The notes under the pieces are model-generated. The model ran no database searches. It worked only from the letters and a program-made list of their open reading frames with translations, and was not told where the DNA came from. A stretch of DNA of 64,000 nt from Clostridiales bacterium VE202-21 (GTDB lineage Bacteria > Bacillota > Clostridia > Lachnospirales > Lachnospiraceae). The DNA lies in assembly GCA_000509105.1 (NCBI GenBank), contig BAIF02000002.1, positions 34,120 to 98,119 of the forward strand. The letters run 5' to 3'. The translations under genes were made by a program, and so were the position numbers. This document shows, in pieces, positions 39,223 to 49,672 of this stretch (the first letter of the stretch is position 1; each line of letters begins with the position of its first letter).

Positions 39223-40985
39223 ATGAAGATTCAAAAACGGGAGGCCCCCTCAAAACCAAATTTTTTCTCTCTATGTGCAGCCTGACCACCTCCGTGACCG
39301 TCCTGCTCCTTATTATCATGTCCCTTATTTTTTACGGCCATTTTTTCTCTGTACAGGCGGAATCCTCCGCCCTGCAGCTGAACGCAGTGAACAAGCAGCT
39401 GAATTTTTATCTGGATTCTCTGGACAATTATTCCAGAATGATGATCAGTGATACCATCATACAAAAAAATGTCATCAAGTATGAAAATTCCAGGCGGAAA
39501 TACGCGAAGGCTGCAAAGGGGTCAGACCCCTTTGAACTATACACGGAGGCGGACCGGACCCTCCTGCGCTCCGAGATGCGGAAGTTTCTTCAGACAATTC
39601 CCTATATTCACTCCGCAACCATTTATGCGGATGATTATACTTGTATTGCTTCAACCGCAACCGCTTTATATCCCGCGCCTCTCAAGGCCATCGGCACGGA
39701 GAGGCAGAGCGTTTATGCCATTACCCAGAAGTTTTCCAATTTCAACCTGAAGACCGAGATACAGACTTTGTCTCTGCTGCGCCCTTTTTATGAGATTGCA
39801 ACCGGAAAAAGACTTGGCTATATTGAGATCTCCATTTCCGAACAGGATATCGCGGCGCTATACTCGGCCAATACCTCAGAAACCAGTAAACTTCTGATCA
39901 CAGACCGGTCGGGGAAAATTGTAAGTACAGACGGCACCTATGCGTTAAATAAAACCTTTGCTCCCATCACGAATCAGGGGGGCAGCATTCCAAAGCAGTT
40001 TTACACGGGAAATGGGTCTATCTGTTTTGTCTCATACATCCATGATTTGGACTGGTTTATTGTAAATGAAGTGAAACTCTCCGCCTTTTTCCAGCCGCTG
40101 TACCGCATTCTTATGATAACAGTACTGATTTATCTGCTGTTCCTGGTATTTTCCATGGTGATATCCAGAAAGGTCAGCGAAACGATTACAAAACCGCTGT
40201 ATCTCCTGATAGCACATATCCAAAAGGTAAAGCAGGGAAACTGGAGTCCGCTGAACAATGCTCCCAAAGACGTGGATTTTCATCTTTTATTCCAGGAATT
40301 TGACAGTATGCTTTTGTCTCAGGAACAGCTCACCCAGGATCTGATTGTAGCCCAGAAGACCAAAGACAAATTATCCCTGGATCTTCTGCAGCAGCAGGTG
40401 AATCCACATTTCCTTTATAACACACTAGACAATATTGAGTCACTGGCCGAACTGGATGAAACGGCGCTTCTTATCCGGCTTGTCTCAAACCTGTCCGAAT
40501 TCTATCGGCACAGCTTAAGCGGCGGTAATCTAATCGTCTCCATCGCAGATGAGCTGGAACTGACACAGGCATATGTCAATATCATGCAGATCCGCTATGT
40601 GGACAAATTCTCCTTTACTGTGGACTGTCCCGGGGAGATCCGGGCTCGCCGCTGCCTGAAGCTGCTTTTGCAGCCAGTCATTGAAAACAGCATTTATCAC
40701 GGCATAAAAGAGTTGGACGGCTTTGGCCATATCACAGTGCAGGTGCTGATGTATCATTCCGACATTAAATTCGTGATTGAAGATAATGGCCCGGGCATAC
40801 TTGAAGAAGCTTTCAATCTTCAAAATATTTCCGGGGAAGGGCATTTTGGTATCCAAAGCATACAAAAACGGATTCAGATGTATTATGGTGATAACTATGG
40901 ACTTACCATGCAGAACAGGGAACAGGGTGGTCTTAGAACTATTATCATAATACCGGGAGAGGATAGGGCAGAACATGAGCTATAA
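39223..40985 (+). CDS. YesM-type sensor histidine kinase with an apparent 1-nt frameshift near its start
   Basis: The domains are membrane helix (about 20-40), extracellular dCache-like region, second helix (IPLY...ILMITVLIYLLFLVFSMV), HAMP, His_kinase with NPHFLYNTLDNIESL, and HATPase (QPVIENSIYHGI, EDNGPGI, GHFGIQSIQKR). The natural start appears to be ATG 39223 (MKIQKREAP), 5 bases after AGCAGGGG. It is in a different frame from the kinase, and one extra C in the CCCCC run at 39245-39249 would join them. Without it the first in-frame ATG is 39273, inside the first membrane helix. A palindromic repeat (39514-39534) is inserted in frame as KGSDPF. It overlaps the regulator gene by 11 bp. Confidence 0.8.
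39514..39534. repeat. GGGGTC palindrome inside the kinase coding sequence
   Basis: A 21-bp near-palindrome centred on GGGGTCAGACCCC, identical to 17828-17848 and differing from 47953-47973 only at the central base. It is translated as part of AAKGSDPFEL in the extracellular sensor domain. Confidence 0.8.
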
Positions 40986-42498
40986 GATTATTGTTGCAGA
41001 CGACGAATTTTATATTCGCAAAAAACTACTAAAGATTATTGATTACGTCGGGCTCCAACTGGAACTGGCTGGTGATTTTGAAAATGGCCAGGGCGTTTTG
41101 GATTATCTGTCCGGGCATCACGCCGACATCGTCCTTCTGGACATCCGTATGCCAAAGGTTTCCGGCCTGGATGTAGCACGGTTTATACACGAAAATCACC
41201 CGGAAATTAAGGTCATCATCCTCTCCGGGTTCAGCGATTTTGAATATGCCCAGACGACGCTTCGCTATCAGGTATTTGATTATCTTTTAAAACCCGTAGA
41301 AGCGGATACTTTAAACACCACTCTCGAAAACTGCATCCACAGAATAGAGGAACGCAGGCAGGAGCAAAACCGCCTGGACAGCCTTTCCCACTATGAAAAA
41401 AACATACGGCTCAACGCGGTTCTGCGTGGAAAAGATACGTTCCATTCCATGCAGGCCCTGTACCGTGAATTTGAAAAGATCCGTTACTCTGCATTCTACG
41501 CCTTTTATGTGGACACAGACAGTGCCCCCGCTGCGGGAGAACTGATTTCTGCCCTGCGTGACGAGGAAATAGAGTGCGAATATTTTATTGAGAGCGACCA
41601 CATTTTTTATATCCAGCTTTTTCTGGAAGATGATGTGCCAGAACCTCTCTGCCGGTATCATTGCAAAAAGTTTTTCCGTGCACTTGCTCAACCTCATTTT
41701 TATTATTTTGGAGAACTTTTTAAGGCAGACACAGACTGGCTGCCTTACAGGAAACAGGCACTAAATCGGCTGGACGATCGTTTTTTCTCTGCTGCAGGTG
41801 AACTTTCTTCTTCTGCTGTGAACCAGGTTTTTGATGAGACGGCCTCCCCCTCAGACGGCACTGTCGGCATCGATTCCATCCGGCAGTCCCTGACACGCTT
41901 TCTCAACGCCGGGGACACGGCCGGATTCCTGAATTATATGGAAACCTTATTTGGCTCGATTGTAATGACAAAATCCTCTGATTACCTCCATCTGGCTGTA
42001 ATGGAAATATGCAGTGTTTTCTCGATTTTGTCCTCTTCCCGGAAAAACTGCCGCCCTCTCCCGCGGGATTATGCACAGTCTATCATAGCGGAGGAATACC
42101 AATTAGAAGAAATTCTGGCTACCTTAAGCGGCTATGGAATGAATTATATGCAAAGCGCCGACGCGGTTCCGTCGGACATTCGTCTCAGCCAGGGTATCAT
42201 CAATTATCTGTTGGAGCACTACCAGGAACCGTCATTAAGCGTCGCAAATCTGGCAGAGCATTTTAACCTGACGGTTTCTTATATGGGCAGCGTATTTAAA
42301 AAGGTAAATCATACTTCTATCCTGCAGTTTCTCACGACCTTGCGCATAACAGAGGCGAAGAACCTGCTGAAAACCAGGCAGTATAAGGTTGCCGAGGTTG
42401 CAGAAATGGTCGGCTATACGGATGTCTTCTACTTTAGTAAGCGGTTTAAAGCATTGTGCGGGCATTCACCGAAAGAATTTATGCACCTTTCGCATTAG
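40975..42498 (+). CDS. YesN/AraC-type response regulator of glycan locus 1
   Basis: The 507-residue protein has a receiver domain with phospho-acceptor D56 (IVLLDIRMPKVSG) and a long linker. Two AraC-type helix-turn-helix motifs are at the C-terminus (PSLSVANLAEHFNLTVSYMG, VAEVAEMVGYTDVFYFSKRF). It is coupled to the kinase gene by an 11-bp overlap. It probably activates the divergent importer operon when the cognate sugar is sensed. A strong terminator follows. Confidence 0.92.
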   Translation: MSYKIIVADDEFYIRKKLLKIIDYVGLQLELAGDFENGQGVLDYLSGHHADIVLLDIRMPKVSGLDVARFIHENHPEIKVIILSGFSDFEYAQTTLRYQVFDYLLKPVEADTLNTTLENCIHRIEERRQEQNRLDSLSHYEKNIRLNAVLRGKDTFHSMQALYREFEKIRYSAFYAFYVDTDSAPAAGELISALRDEEIECEYFIESDHIFYIQLFLEDDVPEPLCRYHCKKFFRALAQPHFYYFGELFKADTDWLPYRKQALNRLDDRFFSAAGELSSSAVNQVFDETASPSDGTVGIDSIRQSLTRFLNAGDTAGFLNYMETLFGSIVMTKSSDYLHLAVMEICSVFSILSSSRKNCRPLPRDYAQSIIAEEYQLEEILATLSGYGMNYMQSADAVPSDIRLSQGIINYLLEHYQEPSLSVANLAEHFNLTVSYMGSVFKKVNHTSILQFLTTLRITEAKNLLKTRQYKVAEVAEMVGYTDVFYFSKRFKALCGHSPKEFMHLSH

Positions 42499-42548
42499 GA
42501 GAGCCATAATAAAATCAAGCTGCCTCCTGCTCAAACAACAGCAGATCA

Positions 42549-42580
42549 AAACCCCCGCAGCCAATCCTGCGGGGGTTTTC
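42549..42580. terminator. Bidirectional terminator
   Basis: CCCCCGCAG (42552-42560) with CTGCGGGGG (42567-42575), flanked by AAAA and TTTT. It separates the regulator from the converging surface-protein gene. Confidence 0.9.
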
Positions 42581-42649
42581 ATTGATATACATTCCGAATT
42601 CTCTCAATACCTGAACTATCCGAAATAATTTACTTTCTGTTAATACATA

Positions 42650-45600
42650 TTACCTTTTTTTACGTCTCCTCATCAGGAATACTGCCGCTGCACCCAGAAG
42701 CATACTGCCGCCCAGCACGCCGAGCCAGATTCCAACCATTGCCGTATCACCGGTCTTCGCAGATTTTACCTTCCCGGTTCCCTGGCTAGCTGTTGCGCCG
42801 TTTCCGGATGTTCCGGTATTTCCGCTGCTTCCGTTATTTTCATTGCTGCCAGAATTTCCGTTATTTCCATTATTACCGGAGTTTCCATTATTCCCCTCTT
42901 TTTCCTTCAGGTCAGCCTTAGCCTGTTTCAACTCCTTAACCGCATTATCCACAGTTTTCTGATCATCTACAGACAACGAATCATCCTCCATTACTCCATT
43001 TGCCTTTGCCAAAGCTGTCATATAGACTTCCACGGATGCCTCAGTATAGATATTCAAATCCAGATCTTTCAGGCTTTCCAACAGTTCCTGCAATACAGCT
43101 TTATTTGCCTTCAGTCTGAGATTGTCCATCGCTTCGACCAGAGCACTCCAGGCAGCATCTACATCTTCCTGCATTGCATCGCCATTGGCCATGACTGCCT
43201 CTGCCCCGGACTTAGCAGCAAGATATTCTGCCTGACCGGCCTCAACATATTTGTTCAGATCAATTAACTGAGTCAGTTCCAGAGCCATCTCCAGATCGGT
43301 TTTGTCTCCGGCCAAGAAATCCAATGCATTGATTGCCTTCATCAGTTGTACTGTTGCCTTTGTAACATCCTCTTTCGTAGCCGCATCATTCTCCATGACA
43401 GCATCGCCTTCTTCAATTGCTTCCCTGAATAAATTCTGAATGGTTTCGATCAGATCTGCCGTATCTCCATTAGCCACATGTTCTTTTGCTTTATTCAGGA
43501 AATATTCCAGCGTCTTCTTGCTAACCGGCTCCGTAACCGCTGTCTCTTCCCACTGTGCATATACAGTTTGAGCTGCGGTAAAGTCTGTCACCTTCTCGCC
43601 GCCGGTCTCGGCCGTAAACCAGCCCTTAAAAGTATATCCGTCTTTTACCGGATCAGCCGGCATCTGAATCTGCTCTCCTGCGTTTGTAACAACCGTTGTC
43701 TCAACTCCGTCTACTATAAATGTGGTTGTAAATGTTTCTGTTTCTGCCGGTCTTTCAACCTCGCCAAGCACCTTGAAGAAATCAACTGCAAGCTTGCTGC
43801 CGTTTTTCTTCACGCCCTTGATTGTATGAATTCCTTCGTTAAGTCCGGATACTTCATAGACTTTTTGCTGGAATTGTGCATTGCCGGACTGCAGGTTAAT
43901 TGTATCGCACAATTCACCGTCAATATAGATATCCACTTCGCCCATTTCTGCTGTTTTTGCTGTATAGAACTCCACGCCTGTGCCGCAGAATTCGAACTCA
44001 AAATAGGATCCGTCATTGGTGGTATAGGTATAATCAGAGTGATAGTAATTTCCGTCATTATTTACATAAGTCCAATCAGCAGTATCGTTATCATTCTGGT
44101 CGTAATATTTGGTAAAATACCAATGATCATTGTATGTTTCCATTGGTTTCAGATGGTCGCCGCCCTTTACTACCGCTTTAATGCGCTTCCACTGTTCCAT
44201 CTGGTCAGGATCAATGCGTCCGAATCTGTTCACTCTTGAATCAGATACAAGAACAGCATTTTTCTCTACATTATTCTTAAACCATCCTGTCACCTGCTCG
44301 GTATCTACCGCTGCGCCTTTTTGTCCCCAATATCCATAGAAAGGTACGGGAACACCCATGCTGGACATGAAGAACCACTGGATGCCAAGCTCCTGGCTCG
44401 CCCAGCCGTCCATTTGTGAGAGTGCCGGATTCCGCGGGCAGACAGAGTTAAAGTTGGTTGGAGGATGCGCTTCACCGCCTACATAATCTTCATAAGGTAC
44501 GTTAATCTCATCGCTTCCGCCAAGGCTCAGGGAAAGGATACGATTTGAATTTCCCTTTTTCAGTGCGTCAACCCATGTGTGCCAGTTGTACTCCTTCGTG
44601 GGAGCATAAGCTGCATTCGGGTTCGCATTTGCATTCGGAGTCAAATCCGGATTCACTTCATAAGTATTTCCACGCATAGAGTTTTCTGAAGTCCACATTC
44701 CGTCGATCCACCATCCGGCCAGATATTCCCCATAGTGTTCAGACCAGTATCCCAGGACTTCCTGCCATTTTTTGAGTGTTTCCTGGGTAGGCGGTGTGTC
44801 CGTATTTCTTGTCTGGCCAAATGCATCTGTAATTCCATAGTCCCCGTCATGCGGATTGGTTGCAGCATCAAAGTTCGGTCCAAAGTTTCTGTGTGCCCGG
44901 AACGGAGGGCAGCCTACCGCATAAAACATCATCTTAATCCCATGAGGTTCCAGTGCCTTTGCAATCTCCATCGGCAGGTCTCTGGCCGTGCTGGACGGCG
45001 TTCTCTCACCCTCTTCCACCTGCGCATACTTGTCATAAACCGGATTATGCGCATTGAAAAATCCATCGTGCTGTCCGATTGTAAAGATCACAAAGGAAGC
45101 TCCGGTTTCCAGAATATCTTCTACATAAGCATCTACATCAAAGCTGTCGAGGTAAGCATCCCAATTCTCTTCAGGTTTTAATTTTTCATCTTCATTTGCT
45201 GCCGCCAGAGTGATATAATCGTGCAGGAAATGATGCATGATTCCGTATTTTCCGTCTCTGAACCATTTTACTTCCTGATTGCCTTTATTCTCAATAGGCC
45301 CTACAGGCTCTGACATGACAGGCTCACCTTCCGCATACTTTTCATTGACCGGCGTAACCATTGCCTTTAGATATCTGTCCGTATAATAGCTGATTAAGTA
45401 GATATCCTTTGTCCGGATTCCTTCCAGCTTTGTATATTCCCCGTCCTTGTCTCCTGCAGGGGAAATCCACCATTCTATTTTTGAACGGCTTTCCACTTCT
45501 CCGTCGGTATCCTCATAATCATAATTCACTGTCAGACCTGCTTTTACATCCGGAGTTCCTTCAACTGTAACATTTGAGACTGACGGCGGGTTAGGGTCAT

Positions 45601-46642
45601 CGTATTTGGCTACCACATACTGCCCGTCCCTGGTCACTCGATTGTAGGTCACCGCCATGTCAATCGTCTGATCAGAGCCCACGGCTGTGACCGGATCAAA
45701 CTCCAGAGTAACCTGAAGCCCGTCCACCGTACAGTTGATTAATTCCACCGGTTTCGTCTGAGTAGGGTCTACCACCGAGTTGTGCATGGTTACAGCAAAA
45801 TCTTCTATGACCGGCTCTTCTGTAAAATCCTTCTCAAAGTCAAGAACTAGTTTTCCATTCTCCGCAGTCAGGGTAAATGGATTCATATTGTACTCGTACT
45901 GTGCCTTAATCTCTTCCGAGCTCAGAGTAGAATTATATATTTTCAATTCATCCATGGCTCCCTTAAAGGGCCTTCTCTGTGAAGCCACCTTATCTCCGAT
46001 CAGCAGAGACTTGCCCTCTGTCTGAAGATTACCGGTACGACCATTCACGGTATCCTGCCCTACTTCTTCCCCATTAATATAGAACTTTAAGACATCTCCG
46101 TCTGCCGTCACCGCAACATGCTGCCATTCTCCGCCCTGCAGGGATCCGTACATATTCTCGCGACCTGCGCCGTCATTGGTTCCATGCTGAAAATACAGCT
46201 TACTGTTATGTTCGCCTAGAATCCAGGAATTCCGATATGAATTTTCTGTCTGGCGGCTCAGAATCGTCATAGAAGTGCCTGTCCCCACAGAATCTGGATA
46301 AATCCATGCCGAAAATGTATAATTGGGCTGTACATTAAAATCAAACGCCGCCGAGGACTCGGGGACATAGATCTGCGTACTGCCGTCAAACTGCAGCGCA
46401 TTCCCGATCTCCCCCTTCACAAACTGTGCCGTTCCTTCAATATCAAAAGGCGTCTGGCTGGCACTGTCCAACGCGGCATTTCCGGATTCCTCGTCAAACC
46501 CCAGCTGCAGTATCGGCTGCACCAGGTCTTCGGCCCGCACTTCCCGGGTCAGCCCCGGCAGACCAAACGAAGTTCCCGTTACGGCAACAGCCAGCAGTAA
46601 ACCCGTTGCCTTCTTAGAAAACTGTTTTAAACTCTTTTTCAC
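42650..46642 (-). CDS. Cell-wall-anchored multidomain GH29-like glycosidase
   Basis: The 1330-residue protein starts at GTG 46642 after GAGGAAG. It has a signal peptide (1-37) and a LamG/concanavalin domain (about 45-245). Beta-sandwich segments (250-455) precede a fucosidase-like barrel (about 458-840) with IGQHDGFF and AGWWIDGMWT (D647 candidate nucleophile). A carbohydrate-binding-like domain (855-960), an InlB/Flg_new repeat (972-1033) and three helical FIVAR-like repeats (1040-1247) follow. The C-terminus is an Asn/Gly/Ser linker and a sorting signal (SAKTGD, hydrophobic helix, RRRKKR). It would degrade host or dietary glycans at the surface for the importer encoded at 47980-51099. Confidence 0.82.
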   Translation of the reverse strand: MKKSLKQFSKKATGLLLAVAVTGTSFGLPGLTREVRAEDLVQPILQLGFDEESGNAALDSASQTPFDIEGTAQFVKGEIGNALQFDGSTQIYVPESSAAFDFNVQPNYTFSAWIYPDSVGTGTSMTILSRQTENSYRNSWILGEHNSKLYFQHGTNDGAGRENMYGSLQGGEWQHVAVTADGDVLKFYINGEEVGQDTVNGRTGNLQTEGKSLLIGDKVASQRRPFKGAMDELKIYNSTLSSEEIKAQYEYNMNPFTLTAENGKLVLDFEKDFTEEPVIEDFAVTMHNSVVDPTQTKPVELINCTVDGLQVTLEFDPVTAVGSDQTIDMAVTYNRVTRDGQYVVAKYDDPNPPSVSNVTVEGTPDVKAGLTVNYDYEDTDGEVESRSKIEWWISPAGDKDGEYTKLEGIRTKDIYLISYYTDRYLKAMVTPVNEKYAEGEPVMSEPVGPIENKGNQEVKWFRDGKYGIMHHFLHDYITLAAANEDEKLKPEENWDAYLDSFDVDAYVEDILETGASFVIFTIGQHDGFFNAHNPVYDKYAQVEEGERTPSSTARDLPMEIAKALEPHGIKMMFYAVGCPPFRAHRNFGPNFDAATNPHDGDYGITDAFGQTRNTDTPPTQETLKKWQEVLGYWSEHYGEYLAGWWIDGMWTSENSMRGNTYEVNPDLTPNANANPNAAYAPTKEYNWHTWVDALKKGNSNRILSLSLGGSDEINVPYEDYVGGEAHPPTNFNSVCPRNPALSQMDGWASQELGIQWFFMSSMGVPVPFYGYWGQKGAAVDTEQVTGWFKNNVEKNAVLVSDSRVNRFGRIDPDQMEQWKRIKAVVKGGDHLKPMETYNDHWYFTKYYDQNDNDTADWTYVNNDGNYYHSDYTYTTNDGSYFEFEFCGTGVEFYTAKTAEMGEVDIYIDGELCDTINLQSGNAQFQQKVYEVSGLNEGIHTIKGVKKNGSKLAVDFFKVLGEVERPAETETFTTTFIVDGVETTVVTNAGEQIQMPADPVKDGYTFKGWFTAETGGEKVTDFTAAQTVYAQWEETAVTEPVSKKTLEYFLNKAKEHVANGDTADLIETIQNLFREAIEEGDAVMENDAATKEDVTKATVQLMKAINALDFLAGDKTDLEMALELTQLIDLNKYVEAGQAEYLAAKSGAEAVMANGDAMQEDVDAAWSALVEAMDNLRLKANKAVLQELLESLKDLDLNIYTEASVEVYMTALAKANGVMEDDSLSVDDQKTVDNAVKELKQAKADLKEKEGNNGNSGNNGNNGNSGSNENNGSSGNTGTSGNGATASQGTGKVKSAKTGDTAMVGIWLGVLGGSMLLGAAAVFLMRRRKKR

Positions 46643-46694
46643 CTTACTCTTCCTCTCTTTCTCATCTTCTTTTATCCTGTCATTCTCGTGATTT

Positions 46695-47933
46695 TCAAAG
46701 TTCTATTACCTTCCCTCCTTTCATCCTGGATTCCTCCGCAGCATATGCCATCACATGTCCCTGAAGGGAAAGTCGGGCACTATACATCAGGTTTTTCTCT
46801 TCCGGGTTTCGCAATGCTTTTGTGAATGTTTCCATAATGCACTCATCCCCGCCCGAATGCAGTGTTTTTGGTGTATGTACTTCTACTGTCGTTTCATTTC
46901 CTGAACCAAAATCCCTGATAATAAACCGGTCCTCATCGATGCTTCCTTCGATCTCTCCTGCCGTGCCCATGATCTTAGTCTGGCGCGCCGTATCCATGGT
47001 AAATGCAATCGCCTGCCATGAAGCCGTAACCCCGTCCTCGTATTCCATCATCACAACCTGATGGTCTGCCACGTTATTATCGCAGTAGTAAACACAACGT
47101 GCATACGGTGTGGTCAGCATATATTTCAAAAACTCATCATTGTTATCCGTACGTTTGATGATATCCCTGAAATTATGGCGGAGTTTCCGGTCTTCCAGAT
47201 ATTTGTATGCGGAATACATGCAGCTCTTATTATAGATGCAGTCCTCACAGCGTTTTGCAGCCCCTTTTGGAGCGTTCTCCGGCCTAAACCAGGATAAAGA
47301 TCCAAAGGAAGAGATCTTGGTGCACTTTTTCCCGTCTAGAAGATAGTTCATAATATCCGTATCATGGCTGCATTTTGCGACGATCATAGGCGTCGTCTCA
47401 TCGCTGTTGCGCCAGTTCCCGCGCACATAGCTGTGGGCATAATGCCAGAATCCAATATTTTCGATATGATGGATGGACTGGATTTTCCCAATCTTCCCCT
47501 CCTTAATCACCTCTTTTACAGCCCGAAAGAACGGCGTATGCCGCAGAACATGGCATACCATCAGCAAAACGCCTTTCTCCCCGGCTGCATCCACAATCTC
47601 TTTTGTCTTTTCCGCCGTTTCTGCCATCGGTTTCTCCAGCAGCAGATTTAATCCCTTTTCAATGGCTGCCATGGCAGGGTCATAGTGCTGCCTGTCCTGT
47701 GTTGCAATAATCACTCCGTCCAGTTCCCGGCTATGTTCCAGCATCTCATGCCAGTCGGAATATCTTCCTGCTTCCCCAATTCCATGCGCATCCGCAAACA
47801 CATCTCTGCGCTCCTTTAATGGTTCCGCAACACAGACGAATTTTACTTCCGCCGGATATTTCAAGGCATAGGGAGCATAGCAGTTTGCCCCCCTTTCCCC
47901 TGCTCCTATCAGTCCTAATTTCAACTGTTTCAT
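46695..47933 (-). CDS. Gfo/Idh/MocA-family oxidoreductase, glycan locus 2
   Basis: The 412-residue protein has a Rossmann fold (LKLGLIGAGERGANCYAPYA) and the EKP motif (NLLLEKPMAETAEKT), with a cysteine cluster (RCEDCIYNKSCMYS) in the substrate domain. Members with this longer form act on glycosides and sugar derivatives. GGGAG precedes the ATG. It sits between the surface glycosidase and the permease genes, so it probably processes the sugar imported by the locus. Confidence 0.87.
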   Translation of the reverse strand: MKQLKLGLIGAGERGANCYAPYALKYPAEVKFVCVAEPLKERRDVFADAHGIGEAGRYSDWHEMLEHSRELDGVIIATQDRQHYDPAMAAIEKGLNLLLEKPMAETAEKTKEIVDAAGEKGVLLMVCHVLRHTPFFRAVKEVIKEGKIGKIQSIHHIENIGFWHYAHSYVRGNWRNSDETTPMIVAKCSHDTDIMNYLLDGKKCTKISSFGSLSWFRPENAPKGAAKRCEDCIYNKSCMYSAYKYLEDRKLRHNFRDIIKRTDNNDEFLKYMLTTPYARCVYYCDNNVADHQVVMMEYEDGVTASWQAIAFTMDTARQTKIMGTAGEIEGSIDEDRFIIRDFGSGNETTVEVHTPKTLHSGGDECIMETFTKALRNPEEKNLMYSARLSLQGHVMAYAAEESRMKGGKVIEL

Positions 47934-47952
47934 GTTGTTTCTCCCTTCTTCG

Positions 47953-47973
47953 CAAAGGGGTCTGACCCCTTTG
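47953..47973. repeat. GGGGTC palindrome between oxidoreductase and permease genes
   Basis: Third site of the dispersed near-palindrome (GGGGTCTGACCCC centre), 6 bp after the permease stop and just before the oxidoreductase ribosome binding site. Confidence 0.8.
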
Positions 47974-47979
47974 TTTGCA

Positions 47980-48804
47980 CTATCCTTTGACAGCCCCAGC
48001 CGTCATACCCGCAATAATGTATCTCTGCCCCAATGCATACACGACAATGCTCGGAACGATTATCATCACCATGATGACACATACCAGGTTCCAGCTTCTC
48101 TGATACAGTCCAAAGAAGCTGTATACCATCGTAGTCAGCGGCATTTTCCTGGATTCATTGATTACATAAAACGGGGTCACAAAATCATTCCATGAACTCA
48201 TAAAATTTAAAATAATCACCGTTACCGTAACCGGCTTCAACAGCGGAAATATCACCTTTCCAAACAAGGTCAGCGGGCCGCACCCGTCAATGATCGCAGC
48301 TTCGTCAATTTCTCTTGGAATCGATCCGATAAATCCGTAATATAAAAACACAGTAAACGGCGTTACCAGCGCTGAATACAGCAGCACCAGCCCCACCAGG
48401 GAATTGGTCAGGTGGATTTTCTGCAGCACCAGCACGGCCGGAACCATATTCAGCGGCGCCACAAGGCCTACCAGAAAGAACAGATATATTTTGTTATGTA
48501 ACTTCGTTTTTCTTCTTGCCATTACATAGGAGGCCAGCGCAGCCCCTGTCGTCGCAATCAATACCGTAAACACCGATATCAGCATGCTGTTGGAAAACGC
48601 CTGAAAGATATCTACTGTTTCCATAACCTCCTGATAATTCCCCAGCACCCACTGGGTCGGCATGGAAAATTCCATTGCAACGGATTCCCCCTGCGTTTTC
48701 AGAGAGTTCAGCAGGATAATGAGAAGAGGAATAAATACCAGGATTGAGAGCAGCCATAATATCAATGCTTTGATAAAAGACAGTATTTTCTTTTTTCTGA
48801 CCAT
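47980..48804 (-). CDS. ABC sugar transporter permease, MalG type, glycan locus 2
   Basis: The 274-residue protein has six transmembrane helices, the EAA loop (REIDEAAIIDGCGPLTLFGK) and the C-terminus RYIIAGMTAGAVKG. GGAGGAG precedes the ATG. It starts 1 bp after the MalF-type gene stop, so the pair is translationally coupled. No ATPase is encoded nearby. Confidence 0.9.
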   Translation of the reverse strand: MVRKKKILSFIKALILWLLSILVFIPLLIILLNSLKTQGESVAMEFSMPTQWVLGNYQEVMETVDIFQAFSNSMLISVFTVLIATTGAALASYVMARRKTKLHNKIYLFFLVGLVAPLNMVPAVLVLQKIHLTNSLVGLVLLYSALVTPFTVFLYYGFIGSIPREIDEAAIIDGCGPLTLFGKVIFPLLKPVTVTVIILNFMSSWNDFVTPFYVINESRKMPLTTMVYSFFGLYQRSWNLVCVIMVMIIVPSIVVYALGQRYIIAGMTAGAVKG

Positions 48805-48805
48805 C

Positions 48806-49672
48806 TTACTCCTCCTCCCTTGTCATAGCCTTTAATACTGAGAACGCCACAATACAGGTAAATACAAACATAATAAGCCCCAGTGCGGTGGAGAATCCAT
48901 ACCGGCCCGAACTGTATTCTTTGTATACCAGCGTATTCAGCACTTCCGTTGCCCTCGCCGGGCCTCCGTTTGTAAGCACAAATACAAGATCGAACACCTT
49001 CAGGCCCGCGATCAGGTTCAGCACCAAATTGATGGTAATCGATGGAATCATTTCCGGAATAATTACATAACGCAGTTTCTGCCATCTGCTGGCCCCATCG
49101 ATGTCTGCCGCCTCCAGATAATCCTCTGAAATCGCCTGCAGCCCTGCAATATAGATCACCATATTCTGCCCCACCAGGCGCCATACTTCCACGGCCATTA
49201 CCGCAATTAATGCCGTTGCCGTGCTCCCCAGCCAGTCTTTCGCAAGCGCGTCCAGCCCAATTGCGCGGAGCGCTTCATTAATGACCCCATACTGGGAATT
49301 GTAAATAGACTTGAATACCAGCCCGATAATTAACGGGCAGAGCATGACTGGAAAAAAGAAGATTGTCCGCAAAAAGTTGCGTGTCTTAAACCCTTTATTT
49401 AATGCGAGTGCCATAGTAAATCCAATCAGATTCTTAAATACTGTCGTTACCGCCGCAAAAATCAATGTATTAATAATCACTTTAATGTATCTCTGGTCAG
49501 TAAAAATATCTTTAAAATGCGACAGCCCGATAAAATGAATTTCGTCATTCATTGCATTCCAGTCCGTAAAGGAAAGTACCAGTCCCATGGCACTCGGGAT
49601 AATGAATAATCCCACATATAAAACTAATGGAATCACGAGAAAATATGAGGGATAAATCTTTTTATGATTCAT
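48806..49672 (-). CDS. ABC sugar transporter permease, MalF/UgpA type, glycan locus 2
   Basis: The 288-residue membrane protein with six helices has the EAA motif (YLEAADIDGASRWQKLRYVI). AAGGAGG precedes the ATG. It follows the binding-protein gene by 113 bp and precedes the MalG-type partner. Together they import the product of the surface glycosidase. Confidence 0.9.
   Translation of the reverse strand: MNHKKIYPSYFLVIPLVLYVGLFIIPSAMGLVLSFTDWNAMNDEIHFIGLSHFKDIFTDQRYIKVIINTLIFAAVTTVFKNLIGFTMALALNKGFKTRNFLRTIFFFPVMLCPLIIGLVFKSIYNSQYGVINEALRAIGLDALAKDWLGSTATALIAVMAVEVWRLVGQNMVIYIAGLQAISEDYLEAADIDGASRWQKLRYVIIPEMIPSITINLVLNLIAGLKVFDLVFVLTNGGPARATEVLNTLVYKEYSSGRYGFSTALGLIMFVFTCIVAFSVLKAMTREEE

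Noticed and set aside
43478..44239. 253-residue plus-strand ORF opposite the surface glycosidase
   Set aside because: Shadow of a well-supported gene in the other strand; cysteine/isoleucine-rich with no start signal.
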